Shown: piece by piece, positions 6,300-7,846 of the stretch
Layout of the letters: the number at the start of each line of letters is the position of its first letter
Position numbering within the stretch: the first letter of the stretch is position 1
Source of the DNA: Betaproteobacteria bacterium
Lineage (GTDB): Bacteria; Pseudomonadota; Gammaproteobacteria; Burkholderiales; SG8-39
DNA length: 7,846 nucleotides
Direction: 5' to 3'
NCBI GenBank assembly: GCA_005881355.1
Contig: VBDM01000004.1
Location: 1-7,846, forward strand
The notes under the pieces: model-generated
The model's database searches: none
The model's input: the letters and a program-made list of their open reading frames with translations, nothing else
Told to the model about the DNA's origin: nothing
Position numbers and translations under genes: made by a program

Positions 6300-6932
6300 A
6301 TGTACCAGGTGAAGGAGATTTTCTACACGCTGCAGGGCGAGGGCATGAACGCCGGCCGCCCCGCGGTCTTTTGCCGTTTCGCCGGCTGCAACCTGTGGTC
6401 CGGGCACGAAAAGGACCGCGCAAGCGCCGTGTGCAGGTTCTGCGACACGGATTTCGTCGGCGTGGACGGTACCTCCGGCGGAAAGTACGAGACGGCGGAG
6501 GCGCTTGCCGCGGCGATCGAGCGGCTGTGGCCCGAAAAGGAGAGCGCGCGCAGGTTCGCCGTCCTGACCGGCGGCGAGCCGGCGCTCCAGGTCGACAGGC
6601 CCTTCATCGACGCGCTGCACGCGCGGGGCTTCCTCGTTGCGATCGAGACGAACGGCACGCTCGAGCTGCCCGCCGGGATCGACTGGGTGTGCGTGAGCCC
6701 CAAGGCCGATGCCCCGCTCAAGCTGCGGGAGGGAAACGAGCTGAAGCTCGTCTATCCGCAGGCGGGCGCCTCGCCCTCGGCCTATGAGAGCCTCTCGTTC
6801 GAGCACTTCCTGCTGCAGCCGATGGACGGGCCCGAGGTCCGCGCGAACACTGAGCGGGCGGTGGCCTACTGCATGGAGCACCCGAAGTGGCGCCTGAGCC
6901 TGCAGACGCATAAATTTCTCGGAATAAGGTAA
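6300..6932 (+). CDS. queE: 7-carboxy-7-deazaguanine synthase QueE (radical SAM)
   Basis: QueE turns 6-carboxy-tetrahydropterin into 7-carboxy-7-deazaguanine, using S-adenosylmethionine as a cofactor. The 210-residue protein begins with the YTLQGEG motif (9-15) that is typical of QueE. Its cluster-binding Cys residues are Cys30, Cys45 and Cys48, spaced CX14CX2C rather than the usual radical-SAM CX3CX2C. This expanded spacing is known from the structurally studied Burkholderia multivorans QueE, which supports a betaproteobacterial source. GGEP (91-94) and ETNGT (116-120) are the expected SAM and substrate motifs. The ATG has AGGGA 6 bases upstream. It starts 9 bases after queC and ends 6 bases before queD, so the three are almost certainly one transcript. 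Confidence 0.97.
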   Translation: MYQVKEIFYTLQGEGMNAGRPAVFCRFAGCNLWSGHEKDRASAVCRFCDTDFVGVDGTSGGKYETAEALAAAIERLWPEKESARRFAVLTGGEPALQVDRPFIDALHARGFLVAIETNGTLELPAGIDWVCVSPKADAPLKLREGNELKLVYPQAGASPSAYESLSFEHFLLQPMDGPEVRANTERAVAYCMEHPKWRLSLQTHKFLGIR

Positions 6933-6938
6933 GGCCGA

Positions 6939-7298
6939 ATGGAGATCTACCAGGAATTCACGTTCGACGCGGCGCACCGCTTTCCCGGAGTTCCGGAAGG
7001 CCACCCTTATCACGGGCTGCACGGGCATTCCTTCGTCGCGCGCGTCGTGCTCTCCGGGCGCGTCGATTCGAAAACGGGGTTCATCGCCGACCTGGGCGAA
7101 GTCGAGGCGCGCTGCCTGCGCTTGCGCGAACGGCTCGACCACAAATACCTGAACGACGTCGACGGCCTCGAGGTCCCGAGCCTCGAGAACATCGCCGTAT
7201 GGATCTGGAACCAGCTCACGCCCGATCTTCCGGCGCTCGCGCGCGTGGAAGTGCGGCGCGAATCCTGCCGCCACGGCTGCGCGTATTCCGGGACCTAG
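6939..7298 (+). CDS. queD: 6-carboxy-5,6,7,8-tetrahydropterin synthase QueD, with Tyr at the catalytic Cys position
   Basis: QueD converts 7,8-dihydroneopterin triphosphate to 6-carboxy-tetrahydropterin, the substrate of QueE. The 119-residue protein aligns by eye along its length with Escherichia coli QueD: FTFDAAHRFPGVPEGH, LHGHSF, TGFIADLGE, LDHKYLND, and RRESC near the end. Zinc ligands His13, His28 and His30 are present, as are Asp67-His68 and Glu108 of the active site. The Cys that E. coli QueD has four residues before the HGH motif is replaced here by Tyr24 (GHPYHGLHGH). This could mean altered activity or a lineage-specific variant. The AAGG before the ATG overlaps the queE stop. Genome context with queC and queE strongly supports a role in preQ0 synthesis. 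Confidence 0.93.
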   Translation: MEIYQEFTFDAAHRFPGVPEGHPYHGLHGHSFVARVVLSGRVDSKTGFIADLGEVEARCLRLRERLDHKYLNDVDGLEVPSLENIAVWIWNQLTPDLPALARVEVRRESCRHGCAYSGT

Positions 7299-7326
7299 CC
7301 GGAAATTCAAACTCACGGGGGGAGAC

Positions 7327-7846
7327 ATGCGGAAATTTCTCCTGGCGGTTTTTTGCGCGCTTGCCGCGGGCGCGGCGCACGCGCAGACCTCCTACCCCAG
7401 CCGGCCGATCAGGTTCATGGCGCCGTTTCCTCCCGGCGGGTCGACCGACGTGCTGTGCCGGCTGCTGGGCTCAAAGCTCGCCGAGGGCCTCGGGCAGCCG
7501 GTAACCGTGGACAACCGCCCCGGCGCCTCGGGCAACATCGGCCACGAAGCCGCCGCCAGGGCCGCTCCCGACGGCTACACCATCCTGATATCGAGCAGCA
7601 GCACGCTCGTGAACAACGTTCATTTGTTCAAGAGCCTGCGCTACGATCCGCTGGGAGACTTCGCGCCGGTCTCTATGGTGGCGAGCGCGGGGCAGGTGCT
7701 GGTCGTGCACCCTTCGGTGCCGGCGAAGAGCGTGAGCGAGCTCGTCGCGCTCGCCCGCGCGCAGCCCGCCAAGCTCAACTTCGGCTCGGGCGGCAAAGGC
7801 ATCCAGTCGCACATCTCGGGGGAGATGTTCAAGTCGGCGGTGGGCG
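7327..7846 (+). CDS. Bug/TctC-family periplasmic substrate-binding protein, N-terminal part (3' end outside window)
   Basis: About 173 residues are visible. The protein starts with a signal peptide (MRKFLLAVFCALAAGAAHAQ, cleaved near residue 19) and continues with the canonical family motifs APFPPGGSTDVL, VDNRPGASGNIG and RAAPDGYTIL. A SSSSTLVNN segment and AQPAKLNFGSGG, the usual first half of the ligand-binding fold, follow. It keeps the family Asp in the GGSTD loop, unlike the Bug protein encoded at 4530-5489. A strong ribosome site (GGGGGGAGA, 7317-7325) lies directly before the ATG. It begins 28 bases after queD on the same strand, so it may be read through from the que operon, although its function (organic-acid capture) is unrelated. 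The ligand is unknown. Confidence 0.93.
   Translation, partial: MRKFLLAVFCALAAGAAHAQTSYPSRPIRFMAPFPPGGSTDVLCRLLGSKLAEGLGQPVTVDNRPGASGNIGHEAAARAAPDGYTILISSSSTLVNNVHLFKSLRYDPLGDFAPVSMVASAGQVLVVHPSVPAKSVSELVALARAQPAKLNFGSGGKGIQSHISGEMFKSAVG

Noticed and set aside
5499..7328. Minus-strand open frame of 609 codons opposite queCED
   Set aside because: It is antisense to three recognised que genes and has no domain signature.

Overview
The window is high-GC, densely coding bacterial DNA. It most likely comes from a betaproteobacterium of the Burkholderiales type. The evidence is two orphan Bug/TctC-type periplasmic binding protein genes, a twin-arginine-exported IorAB-type molybdenum hydroxylase, a queCED cluster whose QueE has the Cys spacing known from Burkholderia, and codons ending almost always in G or C. 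The taxonomic call is an inference from gene content. No mobile element, CRISPR array, rRNA or tRNA was seen.

Layout. Bases 1-243 (+) are the 3' end of an unrecognised gene, which converges on a two-gene minus-strand operon, iorA-like then iorB-like (2914 down to 260). This operon encodes a [2Fe-2S] subunit and a Tat-exported molybdopterin subunit. Upstream of it (2915-3110) is a stretch with no gene. It holds a probable terminator for the next minus-strand gene, a small exported Ala/Gly/Thr-rich protein (3362-3111) with its own consensus -10 box. Bases 3363-3518 hold that promoter and a hairpin that may end the next transcript. A minus-strand pair follows: a Bug-family binding protein (5489-4530) and an amidohydrolase-2 family hydrolase (4478-3519).

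A short divergent promoter region (5490-5576) separates these from a plus-strand cluster, queC-queE-queD (5577-7298), with intergenic gaps of 9 and 6 bases. Together with a GTP cyclohydrolase encoded elsewhere, these would make the 7-deazaguanine preQ0, the precursor of queuosine in tRNA. A second Bug/TctC gene starts 28 bases after queD and runs off the window.

Overall, a housekeeping 7-deazaguanine operon sits inside a neighbourhood of organic-acid or aromatic catabolism genes: substrate capture, hydrolysis and hydroxylation. No clearly new system is visible. The points most worth checking are a QueD with Tyr where the catalytic Cys is expected, the amidohydrolase with an unusual tail that a one-base shift would remove and with altered metal-site residues, and the small exported low-complexity protein as its own transcription unit.
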